Positions 1-7,974 of a stretch of DNA of 64,000 nucleotides are shown here, one piece after another. The DNA lies in contig JAEKKX010000018.1 of the NCBI GenBank assembly GCA_019510125.1, positions 29,613 to 93,612 of the forward strand. The letters run 5' to 3'. Source of the stretch: Lysobacterales bacterium (GTDB lineage: Bacteria > Pseudomonadota > Gammaproteobacteria > Xanthomonadales > Xanthomonadaceae). Made by a program: the position numbers and the translations under genes. Numbering within the stretch: the stretch's first letter is position 1; the number at the start of each line of letters is the position of its first letter. Below the pieces are notes generated by a model, which had not been told where the DNA came from, made no database searches, and saw only the letters and a list, made by a program, of their open reading frames with translations.

Positions 1-1512
1 ATCACCCGCGACGGCAAGTACTGCACGCACGCGGTCGGCATGGTCGAACAGCAGGTGTCGAAGGCCGAGACCGCGATCGCCGCCGGGCAGAACCCGGAAG
101 TGGCGTACGACTCGTATCTCGACGTCGGCCCGATGATCGGCGACCTCGCGATCACCTACGACACCTGCTCGGCCTTCCTCACCGCCAGCCAGCGCACGCG
201 CTGGTCGGCCTATGCCGAGCAGGCGGTGTGGAACGTCTGGAACTACCAGAACGCCAAGTGGGGCAGCCGCGCCGCGCCGTGGAGCGGCTGGTCGGTGGAC
301 AATCCGGGCAACAACTACCACTACAGCTTCCTCGAAGCGACCATGAACTGGGCGCTGGCCTCGCGCAATCCGACCTGGATGGGCCTGCTGCAGAGCGACA
401 AGCTGCCGAAGCTGGAGGCCTACTACCGCGCGCTCGCCACCGGCGGCAGCCAGGAAGGCACCGGCTACGGCACCGCGCAGATGCGGCTGTTCGAGATCTA
501 CCGGCTGTGGCGCGACGCCACCGGCATCGACCTGGCCAACGCCAATCCGCACGAGAGCAACACCATCCGCTGGTGGGTCCACGCGACCGTGCCGATGCTG
601 GACCGCTTCGCGCCGCTGGGCGACCAGTCGCGCAGTTCGACCCCGGACATCTACGACTACCACCGCCGGCTGGTGCTGGAAGCGCGCCACCTCACCCAGG
701 ACGCGAACGCGCAGCGCATCGCGAGCTGGTGGCTCAACAACATCAGCGTGCAGCAGATGGGCTCGGGCATGAACTTCCGCTACGACCTGCTGCCCGCCGG
801 CGCCGGCGGCACTCCGCCGAGCGAGCTGTACTACCTCGGCAGCGGCACCGGCCACCTGTTCGCGCGCACCGGCTGGGACAAAGCCGCGATGTGGATGTCC
901 TACGTCGCCGGCCCGTACATGGAAAGCCACGCCCACCAGGACCAGGGCGCGTTCACCCTGTTCGCCAACGACTGGCTGTCGGTGACCGAGAACATCTGGA
1001 CCCACAGCGGCATCCAGCAGGGCAGCGAGGTGCACAACACGCTGCGCTTCGAGCGCACCAACACCACGGCGGCGCAGTGCGGCAGCCCGGCCAACGACAA
1101 GATCGTCCACCAGTGCTACGGCACCACCTCGACGATGACCGTCACCCCCGGCGCCGCCGGCGCGCTGACCGTCAGCTCCAACCTCACGCCCGCCTACGCC
1201 GGCACCACGTACGTGAAAAGCTGGACCCGCGCGCTCGATTTCTCGAACCGCAAGCTCACCGTGCGCGACAACTTCACCCTCGGCAGCGGCACGACCGCGA
1301 TTTTCCAGGTGCAGACGCCGGTGCAGCCGACGATCAGCGGCAGCACCGTCACCGCCGGCAAGCTGAAGGTGCGGGTGCTGGAGCCGGCCAACGCGACGAT
1401 CGCCCTGCGCAACTGGAACAGCGTCGACGCCGCCGAATACAACAAGGGCTGGCGGATCGACATCGGCGGCGGCACCACCACCTACCTGGTCGAGCTGAGC
1501 GAGGCGCCGTGA
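1..1512 (+). CDS. Heparinase II/III-like polysaccharide lyase, 3' part
   Basis: The reading frame is open from base 1, so the gene starts outside the window; at least 503 residues are present. The visible part has an all-helical alpha/alpha toroid-like region rich in Trp and Tyr, followed by a beta-rich C-terminal half containing SHAHQDQGAFTLFANDWL. That His-rich segment is characteristic of the heparinase II/III C-terminal domain, and such enzymes cleave acidic polysaccharides (heparin, alginate, ulvan types) by beta-elimination. The substrate cannot be read from sequence. The N-terminus and any signal peptide are missing here. The stop overlaps the GTG of the next gene by 3 bases, so the two are probably co-translated. 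The family call is fairly sure; the specificity is unknown. Confidence 0.72.
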   Translation: MTRDGKYCTHAVGMVEQQVSKAETAIAAGQNPEVAYDSYLDVGPMIGDLAITYDTCSAFLTASQRTRWSAYAEQAVWNVWNYQNAKWGSRAAPWSGWSVDNPGNNYHYSFLEATMNWALASRNPTWMGLLQSDKLPKLEAYYRALATGGSQEGTGYGTAQMRLFEIYRLWRDATGIDLANANPHESNTIRWWVHATVPMLDRFAPLGDQSRSSTPDIYDYHRRLVLEARHLTQDANAQRIASWWLNNISVQQMGSGMNFRYDLLPAGAGGTPPSELYYLGSGTGHLFARTGWDKAAMWMSYVAGPYMESHAHQDQGAFTLFANDWLSVTENIWTHSGIQQGSEVHNTLRFERTNTTAAQCGSPANDKIVHQCYGTTSTMTVTPGAAGALTVSSNLTPAYAGTTYVKSWTRALDFSNRKLTVRDNFTLGSGTTAIFQVQTPVQPTISGSTVTAGKLKVRVLEPANATIALRNWNSVDAAEYNKGWRIDIGGGTTTYLVELSEAP

Positions 1513-2018
1513 GCGGGACGGCGGCCTCGCACCCGGCTGCCCGCGGCTTCGCGCGCGCGGCCATCGCGGTCCGTCGCGCCGGCCTGGACGACCTCGGCGA
1601 CCTCGTCCCGCTGTTCTCCGACTACCGCGTGTTCTACGGCCAGCCGCGCGATCCCGAGACCGCGCGCCAGTTCCTGCACGCACGCCTGGGCCGCGGCGAA
1701 TCCACCGTGTTCCTCGCCCGCGTCGAAGGCGTGCAGCACGCGCCGCCGGTCGGCTTCGTGCAGTTGTATCCGATGTTCTCCTCGGTGCGCGCCGCCAAGC
1801 TCTACATCCTCAACGACCTGTACGTCGCCGAGCACGCGCGGCGCAGCGGCGTCGCGCTGGCGCTGCTGTCGGCGGCGGCCGAGTTCGGCCAGCGCGAGGG
1901 CGCGATCCGGCTCGAACTGGAAACCGCGCACGACAACCACGGCGCGCAGGCGCTGTACCGCCGCCAGGGCTGGCGCGACTACGACGGCACGAAGCGATTC
2001 CACCTGCCGCTGGCGTGA
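1509..2018 (+). CDS. GNAT family N-acetyltransferase
   Basis: A 169-residue protein starting at a GTG that overlaps the preceding stop (GTGA). It has the GNAT fold order: an N-terminal beta-alpha region, the central strand segment AAKLYILNDLYVAEHARRSG, which leads into the acetyl-CoA pyrophosphate loop (R/Q-x-x-G/A type, here RRSGVALALL), and the C-terminal pattern LELETAHDNHGAQALYRRQG followed by W. These enzymes transfer an acetyl group from acetyl-CoA to an amine; the substrate is not predictable. No signal peptide is seen, so it is probably cytoplasmic. It follows the lyase gene directly, but a functional link is only inferred from the overlap. Confidence 0.8.
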   Translation: MSGTAASHPAARGFARAAIAVRRAGLDDLGDLVPLFSDYRVFYGQPRDPETARQFLHARLGRGESTVFLARVEGVQHAPPVGFVQLYPMFSSVRAAKLYILNDLYVAEHARRSGVALALLSAAAEFGQREGAIRLELETAHDNHGAQALYRRQGWRDYDGTKRFHLPLA

Positions 2019-2037
2019 GCCGCGGCCGGCGACAGCC

Positions 2038-2469
2038 TCAGTTGGTGTAGGCCGAGCTGTGGGTGATGCTGAGGTACGAGCACACGCCGCTGGCGTCCCA
2101 CATGAAGAAGACCGCCGAACTGGGGCCGACGGACTGCATCATGTCGATCGCCAGCGGATCGGTCGTGGTGCAACTTGCGCTCACCCCATTGCGATCGCGC
2201 GCATTGCAACTGCCGAGCGTGCCGCCGAACGGACCGCGGTTGGTGTTGCAGTTGATGTACTGCACCGCGTCGCTGGAACGACGCGCGGAATTCAGCCCGC
2301 CGTAGGCGTAGGACGACGCCGGGTAGACGCGCACCTCCATGCCGGTGTCGTAGCTGTAGCCGGCGAACGCCGGCGCGGCGAACACGGCGGTGGCGATGGC
2401 GCCGAAGCGAATGGCGGAACGGAGGATCGCGAAACGCGGCCTGGACGGCATGAACGGCATGAACGGCAT
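2038..2469 (-). CDS. Secreted hypothetical protein
   Basis: A protein of about 143 residues with a signal-peptide-like N-terminus (Arg-rich start, hydrophobic stretch, cleavage after AAPAFA). The mature part is small, with several Cys (for example YINCNTN, GSCNARD, SASCTT, SGVCSY), suggesting disulfide bonds in the periplasm or outside. I chose the ATG at 2469 because GGGAG lies 7 bases upstream and the signal peptide then starts normally. A longer frame starts at an ATG at 2547 that overlaps the stop of the upstream gene; the extra 26 residues are Pro/Arg-rich and look non-coding, but translational coupling there cannot be excluded. No family is recognised. Confidence 0.6.
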   Translation of the reverse strand: MPFMPFMPSRPRFAILRSAIRFGAIATAVFAAPAFAGYSYDTGMEVRVYPASSYAYGGLNSARRSSDAVQYINCNTNRGPFGGTLGSCNARDRNGVSASCTTTDPLAIDMMQSVGPSSAVFFMWDASGVCSYLSITHSSAYTN

Positions 2470-2543
2470 GGCGTGGACTCCCGGTGGTGGCCGTCGATCG
2501 GCCGGAATGGAATGGCGGGGCCGGCGAGGACCGGCCGGCGCGG

Positions 2544-3005
2544 TCATGGCGTCACCCGCACCGCACCGCGATTGATCGCGCGCGACAGCGCCAGCGACAC
2601 CGGCAGGCGTTCGGCTTCGGGCAGGGCGAGGATCCGCGCCCGCAGCGCATCCAGTTCAGCGTCGCGCAAGACGCCGCCCGCGGGCAGCAGCGCGGCGAGC
2701 CGCGCATCGGCGGCGGCCAGCGGCATCGCGGCGGCAGTCGCCTGCGCGGACGCCGGCGGCGCGCCCGCCCCCCGCACCGCGCCGACCGCGGTGTCGGCGG
2801 CGGCGAGCCGGGATTCGATCCGGGCCAGCGAGGCCGCCATCGCGGCGTCGAAAGCGGTCCGCGGCGGCGCGGCGGCGGCGATGCCCGGCGCGCTGCGCAG
2901 CGCGTCGATCGTCGCCTGCAGTCGCGCCATGCGCTGCAGCGACCAGGCCTGCAGCCCGATCAGCGCCAGCAGCGCCATGCCTTGCCAGCCGATCCGTCCG
3001 ATCAT
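2544..3005 (-). CDS. Single-pass membrane protein with Ala-rich tail, unknown
   Basis: About 153 residues. The N-terminus (MIGRIGWQGMALLALIGL) forms one membrane helix directly after a short basic start, followed by a heptad-like segment (LQRMARLQATIDALRSA) and an Ala-rich periplasmic part ending in a charged helix. The start at 3005 is preceded by GGAG at short spacing. The frame is open further upstream to 3188, but that part overlaps moaB on the other strand. The gene is read towards the secreted hypothetical gene, with which it may form an operon. No function is recognised; a small scaffold or inner-membrane anchor is possible, but that is a guess. Confidence 0.5.
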   Translation of the reverse strand: MIGRIGWQGMALLALIGLQAWSLQRMARLQATIDALRSAPGIAAAAPPRTAFDAAMAASLARIESRLAAADTAVGAVRGAGAPPASAQATAAAMPLAAADARLAALLPAGGVLRDAELDALRARILALPEAERLPVSLALSRAINRGAVRVTP

Positions 3006-3123
3006 GCGTCTCCGCGTCCGCTCGGCCGCGACGCGGCCCCCAGCCGGGAACAACGCGCCGCTGTGCGGGCAGCGGCCAGCCGCTCGATTCCCCGGCCACC
3101 GGTTTCGGGCTACCCTGCCGGCC

Positions 3124-3642
3124 ATGACCGCAGCGCCCGACTTCCTCCCGCTTTCGCTGTGCGTGCTGACCGTCTCGGACACCCGCACCCTCGCCGACGA
3201 CAGCTCCGGCGCCTACCTGGCCGAAGCCCTGGCCGCCGCCGGCCACCGCCTCCACGCCCGCGCCCTGCTCCCCGACGATCGCTACAAGCTGCGCGCGCTG
3301 GTGTCGCAGTGGATCGCCGACGACGCGGTCGACGGCATCCTGGTCACCGGCGGCACCGGCTTCACCGGCCGCGACTCCACGCCCGAGGCGCTGCTGCCGC
3401 TGCTCGACAAGCCGATGCCCGGCTTCGGCGAACTGTTCCGCGCACTGAGTTTCGAGGAGATCGGCACCAGCACGCTGCAGTCCCGCGCCTTCGCCGGCCT
3501 CGCCAACGCCACCTTCCTGTTCGCCCTGCCCGGCTCCACCTCCGCCTGCCGCACCGCCTGGGAAAAGATCGTCCGCGCCCAGCTCGACGCCCGCACCCGA
3601 CCGTGCAATCTCGCCACGCTGCGGCCTCGCCTCAAGGAGTGA
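3124..3642 (+). CDS. moaB: Molybdenum cofactor biosynthesis protein B
   Basis: A 172-residue MoaB/MogA-type protein, the normal size for MoaB. The molybdopterin-binding core is clear: VLTVSDTRT near the N-terminus, [19 protein letters not shown] in the middle, and the later [18 protein letters not shown] and FALPGS motifs. The family adenylylates or binds molybdopterin during Mo-cofactor assembly in the cytoplasm; the exact role of MoaB in gammaproteobacteria is less certain than that of MogA. The start follows from the common MoaB N-terminus; a long frame upstream is a shadow of the opposite-strand gene. It lies 4 bases before the small HTH gene, so the two are probably co-transcribed. No other moa genes lie in the window. 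Confidence 0.9.
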   Translation: MTAAPDFLPLSLCVLTVSDTRTLADDSSGAYLAEALAAAGHRLHARALLPDDRYKLRALVSQWIADDAVDGILVTGGTGFTGRDSTPEALLPLLDKPMPGFGELFRALSFEEIGTSTLQSRAFAGLANATFLFALPGSTSACRTAWEKIVRAQLDARTRPCNLATLRPRLKE

Positions 3643-3646
3643 TCCC

Positions 3647-4039
3647 ATGTCCATCGGCAACACCCTTCGCCTGCTGACCAAGGCCACCGGCCTGAGCGTG
3701 ACCGACCTGGCGACCGCGATCCCGCGCGCCGGCGTGAACACCGTCAGCGCCTGGCTGAAGGACGAGAAGATGCCCGGGCGCGACCAGATCGACGCCCTCG
3801 CGCGCGCCTTCGGCGTGCCCACCGGCGCGCTGCTGGCCGAACTCGCCAGCACCTTCGACCCGACCCGCACCAAGGGCGAACACAGCCTGCTCGCGGCCTA
3901 TCGCGCGCTCAACACCCGGCAGCAGGGCGCGCTGCTGGAGGTCGCGAAAAGCATGGCCGCCGGCGCCGGCGACGAAGACGACGCCCCCGCGCGTCCCGCC
4001 CGCAAGCGCGCGCCCGCGAAGCGCACGCGCCGCGCCTGA
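3647..4039 (+). CDS. Small HTH (XRE-like) DNA-binding protein with basic tail
   Basis: 130 residues. Residues about 5-65 form a lambda-repressor-like helix-turn-helix ([20 protein letters not shown], then [21 protein letters not shown]). A second helical segment resembles the helix after the HTH in XRE regulators. The last 25 residues are Ala/Pro/Lys/Arg-rich ([14 protein letters not shown]), similar to histone-like tails of GC-rich bacteria that bind DNA non-specifically. It is likely a cytoplasmic nucleoid or transcription factor with unknown targets. It sits 4 bases after moaB. The HTH call is fairly good; the exact family is not recognised. Confidence 0.65.
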   Translation: MSIGNTLRLLTKATGLSVTDLATAIPRAGVNTVSAWLKDEKMPGRDQIDALARAFGVPTGALLAELASTFDPTRTKGEHSLLAAYRALNTRQQGALLEVAKSMAAGAGDEDDAPARPARKRAPAKRTRRA

Positions 4040-4083
4040 AGCGACGACCTGCCGACGGCGACGACATGAACATCGCCCCGCGC

Positions 4084-4453
4084 GCGCACGCTCATCCCTT
4101 CTCCCCTCGCGGGAGAGCGGTTGGGGAGCGGGGGCCGCACGGTCATCGATCACAACCGCTGCTGCAACGCCTTTCCCCTCTCCCGCAAGGGGAGAGGTGA
4201 CCCCGACCCAGACGACGCGACCACGATGCGCAAACCCGACAAACTCAAACGCCGCGATCGCGCCACGTGAACCGCCGCCCGATACGGGCGCACGTTCATC
4301 CCCTCTCCCCTCGCGGGAGCGGGGTTGGGGAGAGGGGGCCGCACCATCGACCGCGCCCCCGCCTCGCACGCGTTTCCCCTCTCCCGCACGGTGAGAGGCG
4401 ACCCCGACCCACACGAGACGGCCACGATGAGCAAACCCGACAAACTCAAGCGC
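4084..4453. repeat. Tandem duplication of the ppk2 upstream region and first codons
   Basis: Two imperfect copies of about 165 bp lie head to tail: 4084-4252 and 4288-4453. Both hold GC-rich inverted repeats of the type CCCCTCTCCC...GGGAGAGG common in intergenic DNA of this bacterial group, and both end in an ATG followed by codons for KPDKLKR. In copy 2 this is the true start of ppk2 (4427). In copy 1 the ATG at 4226 (RBS-less, like copy 2) opens a 14-codon ORF that stops at 4270. This accounts for the 387 bp between the HTH gene and ppk2; no full gene is seen there. Confidence 0.8.
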
Positions 4454-5215
4454 AAGGACTACGAAGCCCTGCTCGAACCGATGCAGCGCGAGCTCGCCGA
4501 CATGGCGCGCTGGGCGGCGCACACCGGCCAGCGCATCCTGGTGCTGATCGAAGGCCGCGACACCGCCGGCAAGGGCGGCGTGATCGGCGCGATCCACGAA
4601 CACATCAACCCGCGCCAGTGCCGCGTGGTCGCGCTGCCCAAGCCCAACGACCGCGAGCGCACGCAGTGGTACTTCCAGCGCTACGCCGAACACCTGCCCG
4701 CCGCCGGCGAGATCGTGCTGTTCGACCGCAGTTGGTACAACCGCGCCGGCGTCGAGAAGGTGATGGGCTTCGCCAACGACAAGCAGGTCAAGGCCTTCCT
4801 GAAGCAGACGCCGGTGTTCGAGCAGATGCTGATCGACGACGGCATCCTGCTGTTCAAGTACTGGCTGTGCTGCGACCAGGCCGAACAGGAAAAGCGCTTC
4901 GCCGAACGCCGCGAGGACCCGCTCAAGGGCTGGAAGCTCTCGCCGATCGATCTTGAAGCCCGCACGAAATACGCCGAGTACACCAAGGCCCGCGAGGCGA
5001 TGCTCGAGGCCACGCACACGAAGCACGCGCCGTGGACGCTGGTCGACTTCAACGACCAGAAGCGCGGCCGCCTCACCCTGATCCGCGACCTCCTCGACCG
5101 CCTCCCCGACACCGCGATCCCGGCCGAAACCATCGACTTCCCGCCGCTGGAAGGCAAGCCGAAGAAGGAGAAGTATTCGGTGGTGACGCCGTTGGCGGGG
5201 TTCGGGGCGGGATGA
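4427..5215 (+). CDS. ppk2: Polyphosphate kinase 2
   Basis: A 262-residue single-domain PPK2, matching the class that phosphorylates nucleoside diphosphates (or GDP/ADP) with polyphosphate; the window sequence alone cannot settle which nucleotide. Walker A is EGRDTAGKGG (about residues 40-49), the lid region PNDRERTQWYFQRY follows, and Walker B is VLFDRSWYNR with the downstream Arg. These enzymes are cytoplasmic and link stored polyphosphate to the nucleotide pool. The start was chosen for the conserved N-terminal KPDKLKRKDYEALL helix. Its stop overlaps the next start (ATGA). Upstream DNA is a tandem duplication that includes the first codons, so translation from two nearly identical initiation regions is possible. 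Confidence 0.92.
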   Translation: MSKPDKLKRKDYEALLEPMQRELADMARWAAHTGQRILVLIEGRDTAGKGGVIGAIHEHINPRQCRVVALPKPNDRERTQWYFQRYAEHLPAAGEIVLFDRSWYNRAGVEKVMGFANDKQVKAFLKQTPVFEQMLIDDGILLFKYWLCCDQAEQEKRFAERREDPLKGWKLSPIDLEARTKYAEYTKAREAMLEATHTKHAPWTLVDFNDQKRGRLTLIRDLLDRLPDTAIPAETIDFPPLEGKPKKEKYSVVTPLAGFGAG

Positions 5216-5538
5216 CGTCGACAGCGCTGCCGACGGGGCACTGGCTTCGGATCGTCGCCCATGCCGATTTCCATGACATCCCGCGCTGCGTACTGTTCAT
5301 CGACCGCGATTTCGTCTTCTGGCTGCTGACCTGTCCGTTCGACCCGTCTCTCGACGACTACGCCGGGGCGTTTTCGCTGTTCCGGCTCGGCCACGACGGA
5401 CGGATCGCCGGCGAACGCTTCCGCACTGGCTGGCCGCAGCAGGAAGCGCCGCATCCCGACGCCACGTTTCCGATTGCACGCGTCGAATTCGACGACACAC
5501 GACGGGAGCGGGTATTCCTGCACTCCCGTTCGCCGTGA
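5212..5538 (+). CDS. Hypothetical protein coupled to ppk2
   Basis: 108 residues, ATG overlapping the ppk2 stop in the ATGA arrangement, which suggests translational coupling. The sequence is mixed alpha/beta with aromatic, acidic patches (FIDRDFVFWLLTCPFDPSL) and no signal peptide, membrane helix or known motif. I do not recognise a family. Its base composition and codon use match the neighbours. Because it is only supported by overlap, length and codon bias, there is some chance of it being a lineage-specific protein of low importance. Confidence 0.55.
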   Translation: MTSTALPTGHWLRIVAHADFHDIPRCVLFIDRDFVFWLLTCPFDPSLDDYAGAFSLFRLGHDGRIAGERFRTGWPQQEAPHPDATFPIARVEFDDTRRERVFLHSRSP

Positions 5539-5599
5539 ACGGGCGCATGGTGGGGTTCGCTGCGCTCACCGCCACCCGCGGCGGGCGTTTCGATCGACG

Positions 5600-5648
5600 T
5601 TCGCCGACACGGATGCGCCGCAATGGCGGGCCAGGGCCCGCCCTGCGG
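5600..5648. repeat. Intergenic hairpin repeat, copy 1, at a convergent junction
   Basis: A block of about 49 bp that recurs at 9231-9279. It contains a stem GGCGGGCC/GGCCCGCC (5625-5642, 2-base loop) after a shared CGGATGCGCCGC motif. It lies between the convergent ends of the 5538 (+) and 5683 (-) genes, a place where it could stop or stabilise both transcripts. No T-run follows, so it is not a standard intrinsic terminator. Confidence 0.6.
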
Positions 5649-5682
5649 GCGCGAGCGGGCATGCGGGCCCGCGGTTCGCGCC

Positions 5683-6906
5683 TCACATCGCGCGGAACAC
5701 CAGCGCGGCGTTGGTGCCGCCGAAACCGAAGCTGTTGGACATCACCGTCCGCAGCGGGGCCTCGCGGGTCTCGCGAAGGATCGGCGCATCGCCCACGCGC
5801 GGATCGAGCGTTTCGATGTTGGCCGAGGCCGCCATGAAGCCGTCGCGCAGCATCAACAGACTGTAGATCGCCTCGTGCACGCTCGCCGCGCCCAGCGCGT
5901 GCCCGGTCAGCGCCTTGGTCGAGGACATGGGCGGCATCGCGTCGCCGAAGACCGTGCGGACCGCGTCGACCTCGGTGACGTCGCCCAGCGGCGTCGAGGT
6001 GCCGTGGGTGTTGAGGTAATCGATCGCGCCGACCGGCTCGCCGCCGGGCACGCCGCGCAGCGCCATGCGCATGCAGCGCACCGCGCCCTCGCCGTTGGGC
6101 GCGACCATGTCGGCGCCGTCGGAGGTCACACCGTAGCCGGCCAGTTCGGCATGGATGCGCGCGCCGCGTGCCTTCGCGTGGTCGTAGTCCTCGAGCACCA
6201 GCATGCCGCCACCGCCGGCGATCACGAAACCGTCGCGATCGCGGTCGTAGGGCCGCGAGGCGCGCTGCGGCGCGTCGTTGTGCGCACTGGACAGGGCGCC
6301 CATGCCATCGAACTGCACGGTCATGCCCCAGTGCAGTTCCTCGCCGCCGCCGGCGAACACGATGTCCTGCGCGCCGCTGCGGATCTGGTCGGCGGCGGCG
6401 CCGATGCAGTGCGCCGACGTGGCGCAGGCGGCCGAGATCGAATAGCTCACGCCCTGGAGGCCGAACGCCGTCGCCAGCGAGGCCGACACGGTGGAGCACA
6501 TCGTCCGCGGCACCATGAACGCGCCGACCTTGCGCGCGCCCTTGCGCCGCAGCAGGTCGCCGGTCTCGATCTGCCACTGCGGGGAAGCGCCGCCGGAACC
6601 GGCGATCACCCCGGTGCGCGGACTGCGCACCTGCGCATCGTCGAGCCCGGCGTCCGCGATCGCATCGCGCATCGCCACGTAGGCATAGGCGGCGGCGTCG
6701 CCCATGAACCGCTTGAGCTTGCGATCGATCGTCGCCTCGAGGTCGATCCGCGGGACGCCGGCGACCTGGCTGCGGAAGCCGAGCTCGGCGTATTCCGGCA
6801 TCGCCGAGAGGCCGCTGACGCCATCGCGCAGCGCGCCGGCGACGACGTCGAGCGCATTGCCGATCGGCGAGACGATGCCCATGCCGGTGATCACGACCCG
6901 GCGCAT
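5683..6906 (-). CDS. fabB: 3-oxoacyl-ACP synthase I
   Basis: 407 residues, the expected size for FabB/KAS I. It condenses malonyl-ACP with acyl-ACP and is needed to elongate the cis-3-decenoyl intermediate into unsaturated fatty acids. The Cys-His-His catalytic triad is visible: the Cys in [11 protein letters not shown], the first His in [12 protein letters not shown] and the second in [14 protein letters not shown]; the glycine-rich [11 protein letters not shown] lies near the C-terminus. Its ATG shares one base with the fabA stop (TGATG), so the pair is co-translated. This is the standard FabA-FabB anaerobic unsaturated fatty acid pair. Cytoplasmic. Confidence 0.95.
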   Translation of the reverse strand: MRRVVITGMGIVSPIGNALDVVAGALRDGVSGLSAMPEYAELGFRSQVAGVPRIDLEATIDRKLKRFMGDAAAYAYVAMRDAIADAGLDDAQVRSPRTGVIAGSGGASPQWQIETGDLLRRKGARKVGAFMVPRTMCSTVSASLATAFGLQGVSYSISAACATSAHCIGAAADQIRSGAQDIVFAGGGEELHWGMTVQFDGMGALSSAHNDAPQRASRPYDRDRDGFVIAGGGGMLVLEDYDHAKARGARIHAELAGYGVTSDGADMVAPNGEGAVRCMRMALRGVPGGEPVGAIDYLNTHGTSTPLGDVTEVDAVRTVFGDAMPPMSSTKALTGHALGAASVHEAIYSLLMLRDGFMAASANIETLDPRVGDAPILRETREAPLRTVMSNSFGFGGTNAALVFRAM

Positions 6907-7421
6907 CAGAAGCCTTCCGTCGAACGGAACAGCCCCACGCGCAGGCCCTCGGCCTCGTAGATCAGGCGGTCGTCGACGAAGGTGCGACCGTCGGCGATGA
7001 TCATCGCGAGCTTGCCGCGCACGACCCGGCGCACATCGACCAGATAGCGCACGAGCCGCGCCGTCGGCAGCACCTGCCCAGTGAACTTCACCTGCCCCAC
7101 GCCGAGCGCGCGACCGCGACCGGGTTCGCCCAGCCACGGCAGGAAGAAACCGGCGAGCTGCCACATCGCATCCAGGCCGAGGCAGCCGGGCATGACCTGG
7201 TCGCCCTTGAAGTGACAGTCGAAGAACCACAGGTCCGGGCGGATTTCGAGTTCCGCTTCGAGCACGCCCTTGCCGTGGCGCCCGCCCGTCGCTTCGACGC
7301 GCGTGATGCGGTCGAACATCAGCATCGGCGGCGCGGGAAGACGCGCATTGCCGGGCCCGAAGACATCGCCCTGTGAACAGGCGAGGAGTTGGGAGCGATC
7401 GAACGTGGAAGCGTGCGGCAT
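6906..7421 (-). CDS. fabA: 3-hydroxydecanoyl-ACP dehydratase/isomerase
   Basis: 171 residues from the ATG at 7421, the normal length of FabA. It dehydrates 3-hydroxydecanoyl-ACP and isomerises trans-2 to cis-3-decenoyl-ACP, the entry into unsaturated fatty acids. The active-site region [20 protein letters not shown] holds the catalytic His, and the Asp follows in [12 protein letters not shown] at 7457 would add 12 residues, but the family normally starts near MPHASTFDR as here. The ribosome site is weak. Two inverted repeats upstream (7445-7468 and 7521-7550) are candidate operators. It is followed by fabB with a one-base overlap. Confidence 0.95.
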   Translation of the reverse strand: MPHASTFDRSQLLACSQGDVFGPGNARLPAPPMLMFDRITRVEATGGRHGKGVLEAELEIRPDLWFFDCHFKGDQVMPGCLGLDAMWQLAGFFLPWLGEPGRGRALGVGQVKFTGQVLPTARLVRYLVDVRRVVRGKLAMIIADGRTFVDDRLIYEAEGLRVGLFRSTEGF

Positions 7422-7444
7422 GGTCGTGACTGCTGGAAAACGGT

Positions 7445-7468
7445 CCGCGATTGTCACCCGAATCGCGG
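7445..7468. promoter_or_regulatory. Inverted repeat just upstream of fabA
   Basis: CCGCGATT, 8-base spacer, AATCGCGG: perfect 8-base arms, 24 bases upstream of the fabA ATG on the minus strand. Its position fits an operator or leader hairpin for the fabA-fabB operon, but no regulator is identified. Confidence 0.4.
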
Positions 7469-7520
7469 CATCGACGAACCATCTGGATCAAATTCCGCGC
7501 GCTTTTTTCAGGCGTTTCGC

Positions 7521-7550
7521 ATGCGCCTGCGTATGGATACGCAGGCGCAT
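7521..7550. promoter_or_regulatory. Perfect 14-base inverted repeat in the fabA/oxidoreductase gap
   Basis: ATGCGCCTGCGTAT, two bases, then ATACGCAGGCGCAT, with no mismatch. It sits about 100 bases upstream of fabA and 425 bases upstream of the FAD oxidoreductase, which are divergent. There is no T-run on either side in the direction that would make it an intrinsic terminator, so a regulator binding site or cruciform is more likely. The rest of the gap (7551-7974) holds no supported gene; a 134-codon minus-strand frame there has no family features. Confidence 0.5.
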
Positions 7551-7974
7551 TGTCGAGACCATACTCGTGCGAATGCATCGCGCGCATCGCCGCGGCGCGC
7601 GCTGCACGATCGCGATGAAGCCTTGAAACCGGGATGCCAACGATGCGATCGCGATCCACCGCGCGCCGCGCGGCATTGGGATCGACGTCGAGGTTGCGTT
7701 CGATTGCGATCCGCATCCGCGATCGACCCGCGCCGGCGGATGCATGCCGCCAGTCAACGCGCGTTTATGAAAGCCGGGATCGCGGCGTCGCCCAGGGCGG
7801 CGGACGCCAGCGACCGCGACCGTCGTCTGCGTATCGCCCCGTTGACCGCCCGAATCACCGGGCTTCGTGCAATGCGCATCGGCCTCGACCATGCGAAGCG
7901 CATCCGTCAGCCACCGTCCGGTCCGGAAGGACTATGCTCCGCGCGCCATGTCGGCAAGGCGCGGGACATACGCG

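Noticed and set aside
7488..7892. 134-codon minus-strand frame in the gap upstream of fabA
   Set aside because: No family features, no ribosome site, Arg-rich composition typical of non-coding high-GC frames.
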